Translations under genes and position numbers: made by a program
Notes under the pieces: generated by a model
Seen by the model: only the letters and a program-made list of their open reading frames with translations
The model's database searches: none
What the model was told of the DNA's origin: nothing
Assembly (NCBI GenBank): GCA_003956705.1
Contig: QZCP01000068.1
Span: forward strand, 124,001-188,000
From: Brevipalpus yothersi
Lineage: Eukaryota > Arthropoda > Arachnida > Trombidiformes > Tenuipalpidae
DNA: 64,000 nucleotides
Direction of reading: 5' to 3'
Part shown: positions 34,093 to 47,748 of the stretch, piece by piece
Layout: each line of letters starts with the position of its first letter
Numbering within the stretch: position 1 is the stretch's first letter

Positions 34093-34416
34093 CACCTCGC
34101 TGAAACTTTCTTCTCTCTCTCTCCCGAACCTTCGCTCTCTCACCCTGAATAAAAGCGATCTGCACGATTGTGAATCGCTTCTTCTCCTGAGGACTGGGAG
34201 TAATTCGATTACTGAAAGTGTTCGCAATTTATCTAACACGAGTTCTATCTCGCTGGCCGAACAGCTCTTCTCAGTTCGCGCTTCCGACTAGAAATTGTTC
34301 ACATTCCACAGACGTTTTGTGTGCTGTGTTTTTTTGCTACTTATCTCACGTGCTGCTTTACCAAATTGTTTCATATTATTTTGCTAAATTTTCACAAACA
34401 CCAAAAACGTTGAGCC
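31832..34416. other. Intergenic region, no gene recognised
   Basis: AT-rich with CT tracts, including (CT)n at about 34038-34090. One weak exon-like frame near 32429-32570 (HTFGHPLSTIKKLNSNSP, then FTPQCKIDWIDDPSECDQ) follows an AG but could not be linked to any partner. Confidence 0.45.
34271..34275 (+). promoter_or_regulatory. Candidate TCAGT initiator of the chitin-binding gene
   Basis: TCAGT at 34271-34275 lies 142 nt before the predicted ATG at 34417. No TATA box is seen 30 nt upstream. A weak call from motif and position. Confidence 0.3.
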
Positions 34417-34989
34417 ATGTTTCTTTTTGTCACAGTTTCAGGTATGAATGTTCGAGAAGTTGTGAATCTTTATCTACTTTCACTTTATTCGCTAGTTTCA
34501 CTGAGCTTCAGCATCTTTCTTAACTGATCTCAATCATTTGATGATGGTGATGGACTGTAAACGATGATTTTCGCTTGCACTGGGTCCATGTGTATATCAG
34601 ATTATTTGACATCTTTTCCACCCAGAATACATGTTCAAACCCTTCCAGATTATCCACTGAATCAGCTACAGTGCTAATCAATGTATCTTCCGCGATACAT
34701 TCATATTGGCTAGAATATGATATGGCACACTTCAATATCAGCCTCATTCACCGATGATAGCGTGAATTTTCGATGTGTACGATTATGATTTCGGATACAG
34801 ACCATCCTGAACAGTCGTCCCACTTATAGTGCATCTCTATAGATCTTATCGTCCATCACCACCACCAACTTGATGTCACTGCTCAGATCATCGACATCAC
34901 CATTTTACCACTTACACACGCCAATATAATCAGGATGCTGCTGCTTACCTGTTAACGTGACATAATTTTCGGGTACTGATTCGCTTTCT

Positions 34990-35038
<49 letters not shown>

Positions 35039-35737
35039 CTTTCTCTCACTCACTTAACAGCCACCCTATTCTCGAGTATGGTATTGGCTAGCACCATTCC
35101 AGCCAATAGAACTGGCCTTCCAGAAGGACCCTCTGCTGGATCACCGATTGAAGTCGGTGTTGGAGAAATTGCCAATCCTGGTGCCATGATTGGTTCTGAA
35201 GCGGCCACAAATGAGACCATGGAATTCGATTTTGTCAATTTACCAGGCTACGGTGTAATCGATGACGCCAACAGTACGATTAACGGTAGTTTTTCATGCT
35301 TCGAACGTCGCTACGGCTACTATGCTGATGTTCAAAAGGATTGTCAAATGTTCCATCTATGCTATCCTGTTCGAGAGCCTCAAACTCAACAGATAGTTCA
35401 TCAGAGGTTCTCATTTGTGTGTTCCGAGAATGCAGTATTCGATCAAGCTCACCTGGTGTGTGTGGACAATGATACATCACCGATACAATGTGAAGAATCT
35501 GTCCAATACTATGAGGTCAGTAATGATAGGCTATTGGAATCACTGCAGGCCACTCAGCCAGGATTATTCGCGGTGGAAGATGAATCAAGTGATGCTGCCA
35601 ATGGAACTGTATCCGCATCCGGTCCTACTGCTGTGGTTGGAACTCAACCAGATGCTGCAGCATCTTCTCCGGTAGCTGATGAAAAGCCTGCTGGTCAGCC
35701 TTTTGCGGTGTATAGTTTACAGAATGAATTTGTTTGA
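34417..35737 (+). CDS. Secreted protein with one chitin-binding type-2 (peritrophin-A/CBM14) domain
   Basis: Two coding exons, 34417-34441 and 35061-35737, 233 aa. The first exon gives MFLFVTVS; joined to the second it yields a hydrophobic signal peptide ending VLAS. One peritrophin-A domain follows (about residues 95-165) with cysteine spacing C-14-C-5-C-19-C-12-C-9-C, containing FERRYGYYADVQKDC and FSFVCSENAVFD. A Ser/Ala/Asp-rich tail has no further domain. The single-domain layout fits the CPAP1 class of cuticular proteins, which bind chitin in the exoskeleton or tracheal lining. The strong donor (TTTCAG/GTATGA) and frame match favour this start over a nearer ATG at 34935. The acceptor sits directly after a CT microsatellite. 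Confidence 0.85.
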
Positions 35738-38700
35738 TAAGAATTAGAATTGATCATGATGCTTCGGGGAAAGCGATTGCCTTCAGAATTTTCTCGTTAC
35801 AGAAAAAGGAAAACTGATCATCATTATTGCCACCTTTCATCATCATTGAACGTAATTTACATTCCTTATCACTCAATTGTATCATAATCCTTTTACCACC
35901 TTTTCGATCATTTTGTCACCCACAATTAGGAACAAAAAATTGTTGGATTCCTTTCATTTCTATCTTTTCTCTCTACTTTGAAATATAATTTGGATATGAA
36001 TGAATGATTGATTCGATTTTTGTTCAAGCCCAACAAATTTTAAGAGAAAAAAAGAGTAGATAAAATGATATTGAGAGTGAAAGTTTCCAAATATACAGGA
36101 TTCTTTTTCGATTTTATGCTACCATTTCGTTTTGTTTCATTGATCACACACACACACATCTAACCAAAACTATCTTCACTATCATCATCATAGTTTTCAT
36201 CATGATCATGTGAATGTTATACAATTAGATTGTTCATTTTTATGGAGAAGCTAACTCTTCCCTACTCTTGATTAGTTTAAATGTTTTTAGTGTTCCATTC
36301 AACTTTCTCTCTTTCCCTCATCACTCACACAGCCACAATCTTTAATCGGTAATCAATATAGATCATAATGAGATGCTGATGATGATATTGATATATATCG
36401 AGCAGAAATTTTTCTGAGCTATGATTAAGTGACTTCCCGTTGAAATGTGTGCGTGAATGAATGGATTGAATAGATACTCTTGAAGCTTATTAAAGACAAA
36501 CTGGAAGCTATTCTCAATCGTACTTTCAGAAGCACTTCCTATCATGTAGTGAATACTTTTCGAAATATCATGATAGAAGGAAGAGAAAAAAGCATGCTTG
36601 ATTGTTTCAACGAAACAAAGAGGACCATCCCAAAATCGGAAGAGTGTCGATATGTGAAGGAAGCGAATGAAAGCAAATCAAATTGATCCGGAATCGGTAT
36701 TATATACATGTATATTTCATTCATTCTCTCTATTTTCATGGATTTAAACCGAATCGTCAACTCGTAGCCATTGCATTTTGTATACACATTTCGCTGTTCA
36801 TCCCATGATGTTTATCCTACCAACTTCTGGGGTGAACCAATCCATGGTGTGTTTTATTGTGACAAAATCTCGCTTCTCTCTTCTCTCTTGTAATTTACCA
36901 ACTGAGCTCATCGTAATTAAAATAATCATCACTACTATCAAATTGATTCACTTTCTTTTTTTTCGTTCCATCCATCGTTCTCATTTGTTCCCTTTGGGTA
37001 TCCATCATTCCCACTCAATAGTTGTTTAATTTAGTTACATCGCCCCATCTCGACCCACTTCACTCCATACACCAACACATCGTCTCTCTCTCTCTCTCTC
37101 CTCTTAATGTTCCAATTCGATTGATTTGCTCGCACCAAAAAGCGATCCTTTTGCAAGCTTACCATCAACTTTTGAACACTATTCGTGAGCTGCCAACACA
37201 GTTCGACAGCTTCCTAATTACTACTCTTAACCCTTCTACTGAACGAAGCTTACTTTTTGAATATAAATTTATATATAAATATATATTGTGAGCCGAAAAG
37301 TTTTTGAGAGAGAAAGTTTTGTGGAGGAGAAAAAAGGGTGATCTTTTGTGACTTTTGTGAATCAAAAAGTCTGTCTGTCTCTCTCTCTCTTAACTAGCTC
37401 AAAAGTCAAACACTCATACTCGTTAAAATTCACAAGATTGACTCAAGTGAATCAAACGATGGATGAATCGGTAATACAATTCATCACTTTTGAATACAGA
37501 TCACAAATAAAATTTTTGGATCCATACAAACGGAATGAATGCGTTTTATCATCCCGTTCTTCATGGAAAAAGTTTTTTTCTACTTTTCGATTCTATCTTG
37601 TTTCTTGATGTGCTGCTTTTTCTTCAGCTACTCTTGCTTTCAATCACCTTTTACTCGAATTCTCTCTCTCTCTTTTCACACTCGCACAGCATCCAGCATC
37701 ATTTGGACATCTTAGTCTCATCCTCTCATCATCGTCTTTTCAGCTTACTTGCCATTCAGGTCGCACACAATAGTGTATATGAGCAAGATCCGATAGATCA
37801 TCATCAAGGTGTACGCTAATATGAGAGTAAAATTAACGAATAACAATTGACACGTTCAGTGCATTTAATTGAAATTCAATCAATTTTAGGCTACAATTTT
37901 GTCACCATTTCGAATATTCAGCCAAGTTCACTGATCTTGAGCTGAATTCTCTTTCTCTTATTGATCATCTCTTCTAAGCACTCCCGATTTTTAACCATCT
38001 ATTATTAATCACAACCAAAAACTCATTATTACCTTGATTCACTGGAGATGATGAAAGCTTTTTAATAACATCTCTTCGACTTTGGCCAACTTAACTATCA
38101 GCCGCGAAGTTTGGCCAAATCTGGGATCGTTGATGATTGGGAACAAAAAAATGACTCAATAGAATTTGTCAATTAAGCTCAATTTGTCTGAGGAATTTCG
38201 GAATTGGTGTTATCGAAAAAAGGTACAGGGAGATGAAAATTCAATGAATTATCTGATCAAGTTAAGATTGTTCTTGACACTTGTTCTTCAATTCTCATCA
38301 CAAATATTTGAGCCTGAGATTACAAAAAAATTTCAGATTAGGTGAATTGATGACTAAAAATTTGATTCAAAATTCAATTTTCGAGCTAGTAATCTCTACA
38401 CTTTGTATCCAAAAATTCTTTGAACAATTTTTTCCAGAAGATAAATACTTTCTCAAGTAAGGAATTTTGACCTCTGAAAAACTTGGGGAATATCCTTTCA
38501 AAAAATGGTCGATAAGTGAAATTGTATGCTTTTTTGTAAATCATGTGTATATAATTTCTTATTTATTGTCACTATATATGACTCATTTCTTTTCGATTAT
38601 TACATTTCGAAAGAAACGATGATGTTGAATATAATAGACTAGATGCTACCTCTACATGGTTGATAAAAATTGAAATAGATTGAAGAATGGAGATATTCCC

Positions 38701-38814
38701 ATCCTTTTGATGGATAAATTTACAGAGGAATTTTGTGTGGATACAATAATGAAGTAGATAAAATTTCGAAGAAGCACACTGATGGCACATAATGAATAGT
38801 CCATTTCATTTTAG
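35738..38814. other. Intergenic region, no gene recognised
   Basis: Convergent 3' flanks of the chitin-binding gene and the SLC6 gene. Low-complexity CT/CA tracts and short overlapping frames only. Confidence 0.45.
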
Positions 38815-41496
38815 TCAATTGTTGTTGTTGATATTTTTTCCCTTCAAACTCTGTTTGTACTTAATATATTGTTCAAAATCAGCAGGATCTGCTGGTCCCC
38901 AGTCTTTTGTATGAGTGAAGGCTTTTTTAACTCTCTATTAAATGAGATTACCAAATTCATAAATCAAACCATAATCATCAAACCTCATCATGTATAATCA
39001 TTGAAGACTCACCTCTTTGAGAGATCCAGATTGTTGCATTATCGCAATTAATACCCAAAATGGTATCTGTACAGCAGCGATGAAAGCCATAATCCATCCG
39101 ATCATTATTCCCCACCAAGGTATACCAGCTACTAGTGGATCCTGTTTACTGTTATCATTTCTCATCTGTATACTTCCATAGATGAAGAGAACCTGAAAGA
39201 AAAGATTGGCTTAAAGTTTCTGGTATGAGGTGTTTGGTAAGGCTGATTAAACCCACAAGGAATGGGAAACGTTCCCAGAGTTCTTACCGTCAGGAGTACT
39301 GGTATGACAAAGGTCCAACAAATACGCCAAAACACACCAACAGTTAAGCCAACCATAAATTTGATGTCTCGACAAAGATTATCAACCCCATAAATCCACA
39401 TGAAACCAATAGTTTCAAAGATACCGTACATGAATACACTGATTCCTACTCCATAGTCTTCGAAAAGTTTCATCAGATAGAGTCCTCCCTGAAGATATTG
39501 ATACGAGAAATGGATGAAATTAGAGATTCCAAATGATATTATCTCAATATTCTTACATCGGTGGTCAAGGGTAAGCCGAGTAGGAAAAAGATCAGGCACA
39601 CAATGAAAGCTGCCCATTCTTTGTGTTTCAATACTATTGGAAATTGATCTTTTAAACATGTCAAAAATGTTTCCACCATGGCCACACTACTTCCAACTCC
39701 CAAAGTGAAAAGCATGAGGAAGAACATTATGGACCATACACTAGGCAAAAAGTCTAGTTGACTCAATGCTTGAGGATAAGCTACAAAAGCAAGACCAACA
39801 CCTGAAACCATAGAGCACAAAGTTTCAGTTTTCATTCTAATTCTGAATTTTGAAAAAAATTTTCAATCTCACCATCTTTATTGGCCACTTCACTGACTGG
39901 AACTCCTCGTTCAAAAGCCATTGAACCGAGAACAGAAAAAATTACACATCCAGCAAGAAGGCTTGAGATGGTATCAATAACACTTATGATGATGACATCT
40001 CTGTAAGAATAAGGTCCCAAAAATTTTGTTTCAATAAGTCGTATTCAGATCTACTATCATATTGTTGAATCTTACTTGTAAACATTTTTTCGAAAATTAT
40101 TGTAACTTGCATACATAACCAAAGATCCACCACTTACTCCAAGTGAGAAGAAAGATTGAAGAACTGCATTATACCAAACAATTGGATCCCATAATTTATA
40201 CCAATCAGGCTTAAAGAAATAGATTATTCCATCGATGGCACCTTCAACAGTCAAAGCAGCTACCAAAATAGCAGCCAAAACAACAAATGGAAAAATAGCG
40301 GTAAAATAGGACACCTAAATGAGATAAATAAGTTGATGCTTGAAAATTTGATTGATTTCTTTTGTCATAAATTTCTATTTATCACCTTTCCAAGTGATTG
40401 AACACCCTTTACAATGCTCAAAAAAACGAATGCCCAAGCGAGAAAAAGACATCCTGCCAATTTCCAATTGAACCATGTGATTTCATCAAGACCATGGGAA
40501 AGTTTCAAAACTTCTTTACTAAAAATTGAAGGGAAAAAAATTGTCAAATTATTGAAAACCTATTTATTGTAAAGGTCCAGCAAATTCCAAATTTTAACGA
40601 ACCCCTTTCAAATTGAGAAACTTAACTGGAAATATTTTTCTGGTAAATCAGCATGATTCCCATGAGATAAATTGGAATGGAAAGCAAGTGAACAATTTCG
40701 AGACCATTCTTTACTTTCGTCACACACTGTCCATGGGAGAGGATTTTGAAAAGATGCAAAAAAGTAGTAGATAGTCAAAGCCATCAGATAATTATAGAAA
40801 ACGCTGACATATGAGCCGCTTATCATCTGTGCGAATCCGATTCCTGTGAGAAAAAGAAAAAATTGGAACAAAAATGAATTTATTGCCACCCAAAAAAAAT
40901 AATAGCTATCAAGATTATCATGATGTATTCTCGTTAGTCTTAAAGGCAATGATAGAAGCCAAAAATGTGACATTCATTTTCCATCTAATCACCTTTAAGT
41001 GCTGGTGCAGCTCTCCATACATTGATTGGATTACTGGATGAAAATTGGCCCACCACAAGTTCCAAATAATATAACGGTCGACCAATTAGAAAAACCAGAA
41101 CAAGGTATGGAATAAGGAATGCTCCTGAAAGTATGATTCATAAGTTATAAGAGTGAAAGAATGATATCCGGTATGCTAAAGATAAAATAAAATAAAAATT
41201 AACTTCACATTCACTCAATAGCTACTGTGAATTATGAACCGCTTATTCATTCATGATAAGGAATGGCATTGTCAAGGACAAAAATTTTGCTAAACAGCAT
41301 AAAATGACAGAACCATTGAAGCATTCAATAGCATTTGTCATATGCTTTAAATGTTAGACCATTCAGTTCACGTCAAGATTGGTTTAATCATAGCAGCAAT
41401 TCTATTCTATTAATTTCTGTGCCTTCTTCTTCACCCCAATAATACAGACTTCAATTGACAACAGAATCGATTTCCTGCACCCAGAAGGACAAGGTA

Positions 41497-41550
<54 letters not shown>

Positions 41551-42851
41551 ACTCTCTTTCTTCACCCGATACACGTACACCCGAGGCAGCCATGATGAAA
41601 ATTAATTTGATGATCAAGTTCATTGGTAACTCCACAACAAGTGACTAGTTTTTCTCGACTATTCTCTCGACTCTGGGCTATCAAGGATTTTCTTCTCCTT
41701 ATTCTTGGTATACGTTCTCGCCCCTCACATTGATTCAACTCCCTGATTGTTACCATGTCCTATGGATTCCTCGAGGGGTTACCGAGTTTGATTGATATAA
41801 CTAGATGATGATGAAATTTGGCAACTCAAAATTTTTTACCATCAGCCCTATTGCACTAGCAATCGAAATCACCATCTATTTTTTTCTGGATATGCGAGAT
41901 GGGGAATTTTTGAACAGAAAATACCCACTTAAGGTCATAATTTTGTAAGGTTTTCAGGGTGAAAAAAGTTTCAAAACTAGTAGCTGTTGATAAGATAAAA
42001 TAGAGAGATAAAATTACCTCCACCATTATTGTAGGCTACATAGGGAAAGCGCCAAACATTGCCCAATCCAACGGACATCGATATACAGGATAGCAGGAAT
42101 TCAAGTCCACCGGACCATTGGCCTCGCTTTGGTTTCTCATCTTCCGGATCTTCTGTGCTGAAATGTTGCATCTGTTGGGAATAAAAATGATGATATTAAA
42201 ATTTTCCGATCTTTCATCGTTCGATGGTAGGTATATTGGAATATGGGTTCTTTGAGCTCAGATTCAGTAGCTGACTCTCTGGTTCTTCGAAAATTCAACC
42301 TAATGTTTAAGTTCAATCAAATCTGTTCCATTTCGCGGATGAAAAAGTTTTTTGATATGCTCTCTGACAATTAGATTTTTTTATCAAGCATTGAAATGTT
42401 TTATGAGAAACTAATTCAAATTTTTTGGCAAAGAGTATGGGAATGTCATCCAATCGAGTGTCGGAGCTACCGAAGAAGTAGTTCAAAACTCAATTAAAAC
42501 GTCTGATGTCTAGCTTCTTAGCATCGATAAAAAATGGAAATTGATTTATCAGAATGCCTCAAAATGATTTGAGAGCACCAAGATTTGTTCATATAATGTT
42601 TAAAATGAGAAAAACCATCTTGAACGTTGGAGGGACATTGAAAAGATCTAATGGTCGAATTCCGAATAATAGGCCAATATACCCACTTGAAAATTTTATC
42701 AACATTTGAACTATCAAATAAGGTGATAATTTTTGCTTATAGATAGTTAAATTCATGTGTTAGGAAAACATATCACAATACTATCAGGACTTACTTGGGT
42801 CATTTGGTCCGGTAGAGTTCCATTTTTAGACAATTTGTTTTCAGCTGGCAT
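38815..42851 (-). CDS. Sodium-dependent SLC6 transporter, nutrient amino-acid transporter type
   Basis: Exons on the minus strand: 42851-42795, 42171-42018, 41124-40993, 40843-40627, 40518-40386, 40314-40076, 40000-39873, 39801-39557, 39488-39288, 39192-39013, 38934-38815; 601 aa, all in frame, typical SLC6 length. TM1 carries the sodium and substrate motif SVGLGNVWRFPYVAYNNGGG. An extracellular loop with two cysteines (PWTVC, SRNC) and a glycosylation site (NLSHG) lies between TM3 and TM4. TM6 has VLQSFFSLGVSGGSLVMYAS, TM8 GVGLAFVAYPQAL, TM10-11 GGLYLMKLFEDYGVG. The sequence is closest in feel to insect NAT/inebriated-like members that take up neutral amino acids; the exact substrate is inferred. 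Intron 2 (about 890 nt) carries a CT repeat at 41497-41547. Confidence 0.92.
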
Positions 42852-45800
42852 TTTTTCGCCAATAAAATCACAAAATTTTTCAAATCACAAACAGACCACA
42901 ATCAAATTGAGTTTCGGCACGTTGTTTGGCTCTGAGCAAATCGATTGAGCAAAAGTGATCCACTGGAAATCAAATTATATCGCCAAGTGAGAATGTGAAT
43001 ATTGTGTGAATCTTCAGCACTTTAACACACTTGTCTTGGGAGAGAGCAAAGAATCGAATGAGAAGTAAGTTATAAAGTCGCGCCAAACTGACAAACAGCT
43101 CGATTTATCATACCAAAACACAGTCGGATGTGGTTAGGGTCACCGGCTTTGATGGCATAAATTTGATTTATAAATTCCGACAAGAGTTATAGTTGAATAA
43201 AAATTCCTCTTATATCGGTAATCATGAAACATAAAAAGAGTGGTTATGATGATGAGAGAGATATATATAAGAGAATGTGTGAGAGAGAGAAGAGAGTGTT
43301 AAATGTTCATCAAGATTAATTTGGTTAGCTAGTTAGAAAATTCTACTCGAAAAGATGATATATATTCGGAGGGAAAAAAAATATGATGGAGTTGATGGAG
43401 AGATGAAACAATCGTCCTTCACCGAACTGGTTTCTTCAACCATCTAATATACTTTTATAAATATGTTCAGATAGATACACCAAGAAGTTCAGATTGAAAC
43501 TTTGGGCAAACATATATGTATACACATACACCAAATACATCAAATAAATTATTTCAACAACATTCTAAAATGAAACATACATACACACAAACACATATAT
43601 ATAAGTCAGTGCAAGTGTTTTACTATTTCGAATATAGTTAAGAGAACGTAACGTCAAAAAAAGTAGTGGCATAAAATTTAAATAGGAGGGATCTTTTACC
43701 ATGTAACAAGATCGCTAATATGTATATATATATATTTAAACACTGATGAAGCGATTTCAGAAAAAAATTTTCTTCTTCTCACAAATCAAATCAAATCAGA
43801 TTTGCAAAACAAAATTGTCCATCATCATGGTTGTAGGTGAGACGATTAAAATTTCTCACTTACTCATTCACTTATTCATTCGATATTTTTGGCCATGAAT
43901 TTGTCACCGGCAATGGTGTGTGTTGAGTTTAGATTTCATTACAAGATGTTAAGACGTGAGATGAATCAAAGTGGTTGTAATTCTTTTTTGGCCCATCAAT
44001 CAGATGATTATAATTGGTGGAATTTACACTTTAAAATTTATTGACATTGTTTTTTTTCGTACCCACTGCATGGAAAAAGAGCTGTGATCAACGTTAATTG
44101 GAAGGGTTCTTGTCATGAGTCTTGATGACAGTGTACGAATACTGATCAAAATATGAACCATGGCATATGAATGGCTCTTCTTGGAACAAAATTATCACCT
44201 TGTATGAGCAACACGAAAATCATGACAAATATTTTTAGCACCACCATTCAGTAATCAGAATGCTGAAATTTTTTTCATTCCAGATATATTCGATAGAATT
44301 GAGAGGATAAAATAGTCTTTTTGGAAGAATCGATGATTTATTTTAGAATTTTTAATGTATTGAGAAGAAAACTAACCCAATGGTGTGCATATCAGAATTG
44401 GTTGTTTGGGAAGATAAGATTTGAGAATAGTTTCTGCTATTCCAAATGTTTACAAAATCATTAAGAGGTTGTTTTTTCATTCCATTAAGATTTATTCAAA
44501 AATTTAGGTCAAGCAAGGAGTTAATTCTTAAATTACTATTCATTACTTTCTATGCTACTTTAAGAAAAATAGATTGGATGCCCTTGACGGTAAACCATCG
44601 AGCTGGTATTGTGTGATGTCGATTGCTTCTCATTAACGGTGAGAAACCCAGTCTGGAACAACAGCCAGTGAACAAAAATTTTGCCCATCCTTCAAAATCA
44701 TGTACAAACAAATCAAGGATCAAGGATGAAGTATCACTTGTTTGTTGGATTTATAGCTTATTGAAGACATCAATCAGTTTCTGAGGACATTTTCGATGCC
44801 TTAATCGAGAATTTTCGGTCAAGCATTCCCAACACTGAGCCCATAGTCTAGCTTGACTTAAATACTTCGTTCGAAGTGAGAGTCGAATTTTGGAATGAAT
44901 TTAGGTGCCTCTTCATTTGTGTTTATGATTATTTTATAGCTGTATATTCAGCTTGTGGTAGCTTTACCGAGTAAGTAGACGAAGAACTTTGGATGGAATT
45001 GATGTGATTTATTCCTAAACAGTCTGTATTTTCGATAACTCGATCGTTATTATTGAAAATGTTCATGTTCTAATTTGAATATTCAATCTATCGTTAACTA
45101 ATAAGACAATTCTTGATCAAAATAGAGTTTTAACTCTCAACCTCCTTATTTGATATTTTTTTCCAGGTTCTAATAGAGCAAAATGGAAAATATATTTTAA
45201 AGAAAAAATCATTAATGCTTGCACAACATTTTTCCCCAAACTCTTGTACACTAGGATTGATACCTGTTGTTGAAGATGTTTCAAGGAGGACGAGAAAATT
45301 CGATTATAATTGGCGATATTATTTGTAAAAAAATGTGTTATTGGAGCTATGGAAACTGAGAAAATAAAGCAAAAAATTATCTTATCAGAATGCTGGAGAG
45401 AAGAGATGTATCTGATGATGAAATAATCCATCATTTACCTTCCCTAAGCCCTAAAATGATGGATTCTTGACCGATTCCAATTTATAAATTGAAATATATT
45501 TTACCGTCTTAACAATAGAAATCAATGAAAATTTCAACCCTTTTTTCCCATCATTCATGTAGCATTTTTACCTCTCACAATCAGCTAACGAGATATATAC
45601 CTCACTCAAACACAGGAAAGGAAGTAAATTTTCTGATATTATTATATTTTCTGATAAAAACATTTAAATTTAAGGAAGCAATTGATGATGCAATCAAAAT
45701 TTGGCGCCTATTCAAGTAACCGATTTGCCGGTTATGTATGGAGCACATTGAACACATTGAAGGCCTTCCAGTATTATGTTCATGAATTAAATTGAATCAA

Positions 45801-46671
45801 AAATTGTATTACTCTTCACATCACTGCCATAGATGCCCTGTTGAACAGATCAAACACGTTCGAATGTGGGAACATTTCAAATTGGATTTTTTTTTTGCCT
45901 CTACCACAGATAAATTGAATTATACGTCCAACATGATAATGTACTCATCAAATGATCATACACCAAGTGGAAAGTAACTTTATCGATTATAAACGCTTCC
46001 TTCTTCTCCTCCACAAGACACGATCGTCATTATATCAACATCAACATCACCAACATCATTAACCGAGTGTGAAAGTGGCTTTCATGCTCTCATTTTGTCA
46101 GCCGTACTTTTAGGTAAACCTTAAATGTTTCCATCTCTTCCTCTCTGCTACTGATGATCAGACTGTGGACAAATTAATTTCTCTCTGTGTCTTTCTTTTT
46201 CGATAGATCATCAAATCTAATCGTGTTTTGTAACATTCCAATTTCATTTGTAATTGTTCACCAAAATTTGAATCAACTGAGCAAAGATATTCATCAAAAC
46301 AAACAAGTGTCTCTCTTTCTCTTTTGCTGTGTTTACCTTTTATCATCATGATCCACATTTTATCATCTTATTTTGATTAATGTTACTTCTTAATTTTTGT
46401 TTCCACTCTACCTCTTCATCGTCTGTGTTGACTTATCCAATCTTTTGTATTCAAATCACACCGCCGCCTCGGTTAAAAGGGAAGTGAATAATCTGTGGTC
46501 ATCAGCTGGGAAAAATGATTGCCTCATAAAAAAAGAGTTGTTGTTGTTGCTCTCACTTGTTTATCATACTTTCGGGTTTTTTTTGTCTACTCTTCTCTTT
46601 TCTTCCCTCTTGGTACTGTACACTTAATCAACTTGTGAGAAAAGGTGTAAAATATTGATTCACTTTGTATA
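42852..46671. other. Intergenic region between divergent SLC6 and ARL5 genes
   Basis: 3.8 kb without a recognisable gene. AT-rich, with short TA and CA tracts and small overlapping frames that have no family feature. Confidence 0.5.
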
Positions 46672-47748
46672 ATGGGTATATTATTCACAAAAATTTGGGC
46701 TCTTTTCACCAATGAAGGTAAGTATGGGTCTATTGGATTTGTTTGTTTGCCTCAAAGTATTGAAATTTTTACATATTTTCTTTCTTTTGCCATATAGAGC
46801 ACAAGATTGTGATCATTGGTCTCGATAATGCTGGAAAAACAACAATTCTCTATCAGTTTATAATGAATGAAGTGGTTCATACATCGCCAACATTAGGTAA
46901 TACGAAGATGTCAGTCACCTTTCGTAGTCCCCGAGGATGACCATGACAAAATAGCCATCAGATGAATACTTGTTATGATGGCAAAGCTTGTCTATATTCT
47001 CGATAGGCTTGCATGGCCACTTCCACTGGTTCATCCATAATTAAGAGGGTGAAAAGCATACCGAAAGAGTGAATTCCAGTTATTATTTCGGCAAAATAAT
47101 GACCGTTTATGCAATGCAATTTATGCAATTTATCCCATCTTTTTACAGCGCATTGAGAATCAATCTAGTAGTTTCAAAGAATAGCCTTCTAGGATTCATT
47201 GATATTTAAGCTAAAAATGGTGTTACCGCTCACGTGTATTTTACACATTTAACATCGTTTTTCTTTCTCTCTTTTCCTTTCAGGGAGTAATGTCGAAGAA
47301 GTAGTTTGGAAAAACATAAGGTGCGTTACTGGACCGTTAAACTAATTCATTTTTCATAATCATTTCCCGTAATTTCATGTTACATAGGTTCATAATGTGG
47401 GATATTGGTGGGCAAGAGTCTTTGCGGCAAGGATGGAGTGCCTACTTCTGTAATACTGAATTTGTAATACTTGTTATTGATTCCACCGACCGAGAGCGTC
47501 TTAAAATATCTAAGGAAGAACTTTGGAAGATGTTAAAGCACGAAGATCTAAAGAAAGCCTCCATTCTTATTTATGCTAACAAACAAGACGTTAAGGGCTG
47601 CCTAAGTCCAGCAGAAATTTCAGATGAACTGAATTTGACTGCAATCAAAAAGCATCATTGGCAGATCCAAGCGTGCTGCGCTCTGACCGGAGAGGGGCTT
47701 TATCAAGGACTTGAGTGGATTGCTAACCAGCTGAAATCGAAGAGTTAG
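46672..47748 (+). CDS. ARL5: ADP-ribosylation factor-like protein 5 (ARL5)
   Basis: Exons: 46672-46717, 46798-46896, 47284-47320, 47388-47748; 180 aa, standard ARL length. It starts MGILFTKIWALF, with the N-terminal glycine used for myristoylation in this family. GTPase motifs: GLDNAGKT (P loop), WDIGGQE (switch II), NKQD (base binding) and ACCALTGEGL. The switch I side reads HTSPTLGSNVEEVVWKN, specific to ARL5. ARL5 acts on the trans-Golgi and recruits the GARP tether for endosome-to-Golgi traffic. Complete and apparently functional. Confidence 0.95.

Noticed and set aside
34934..34950. ATG at 34935 (MLLLT) as first exon of the chitin-binding gene
   Set aside because: In frame but needs a weak donor (CCT/GTTAAC). 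The exon at 34417-34441 gives a stronger donor and a longer signal peptide.
45117..45434. 105-codon minus-strand hydrophobic ORF
   Set aside because: AT-rich Phe/Ile/Ser composition expected by chance here; no signal, splice or family support.
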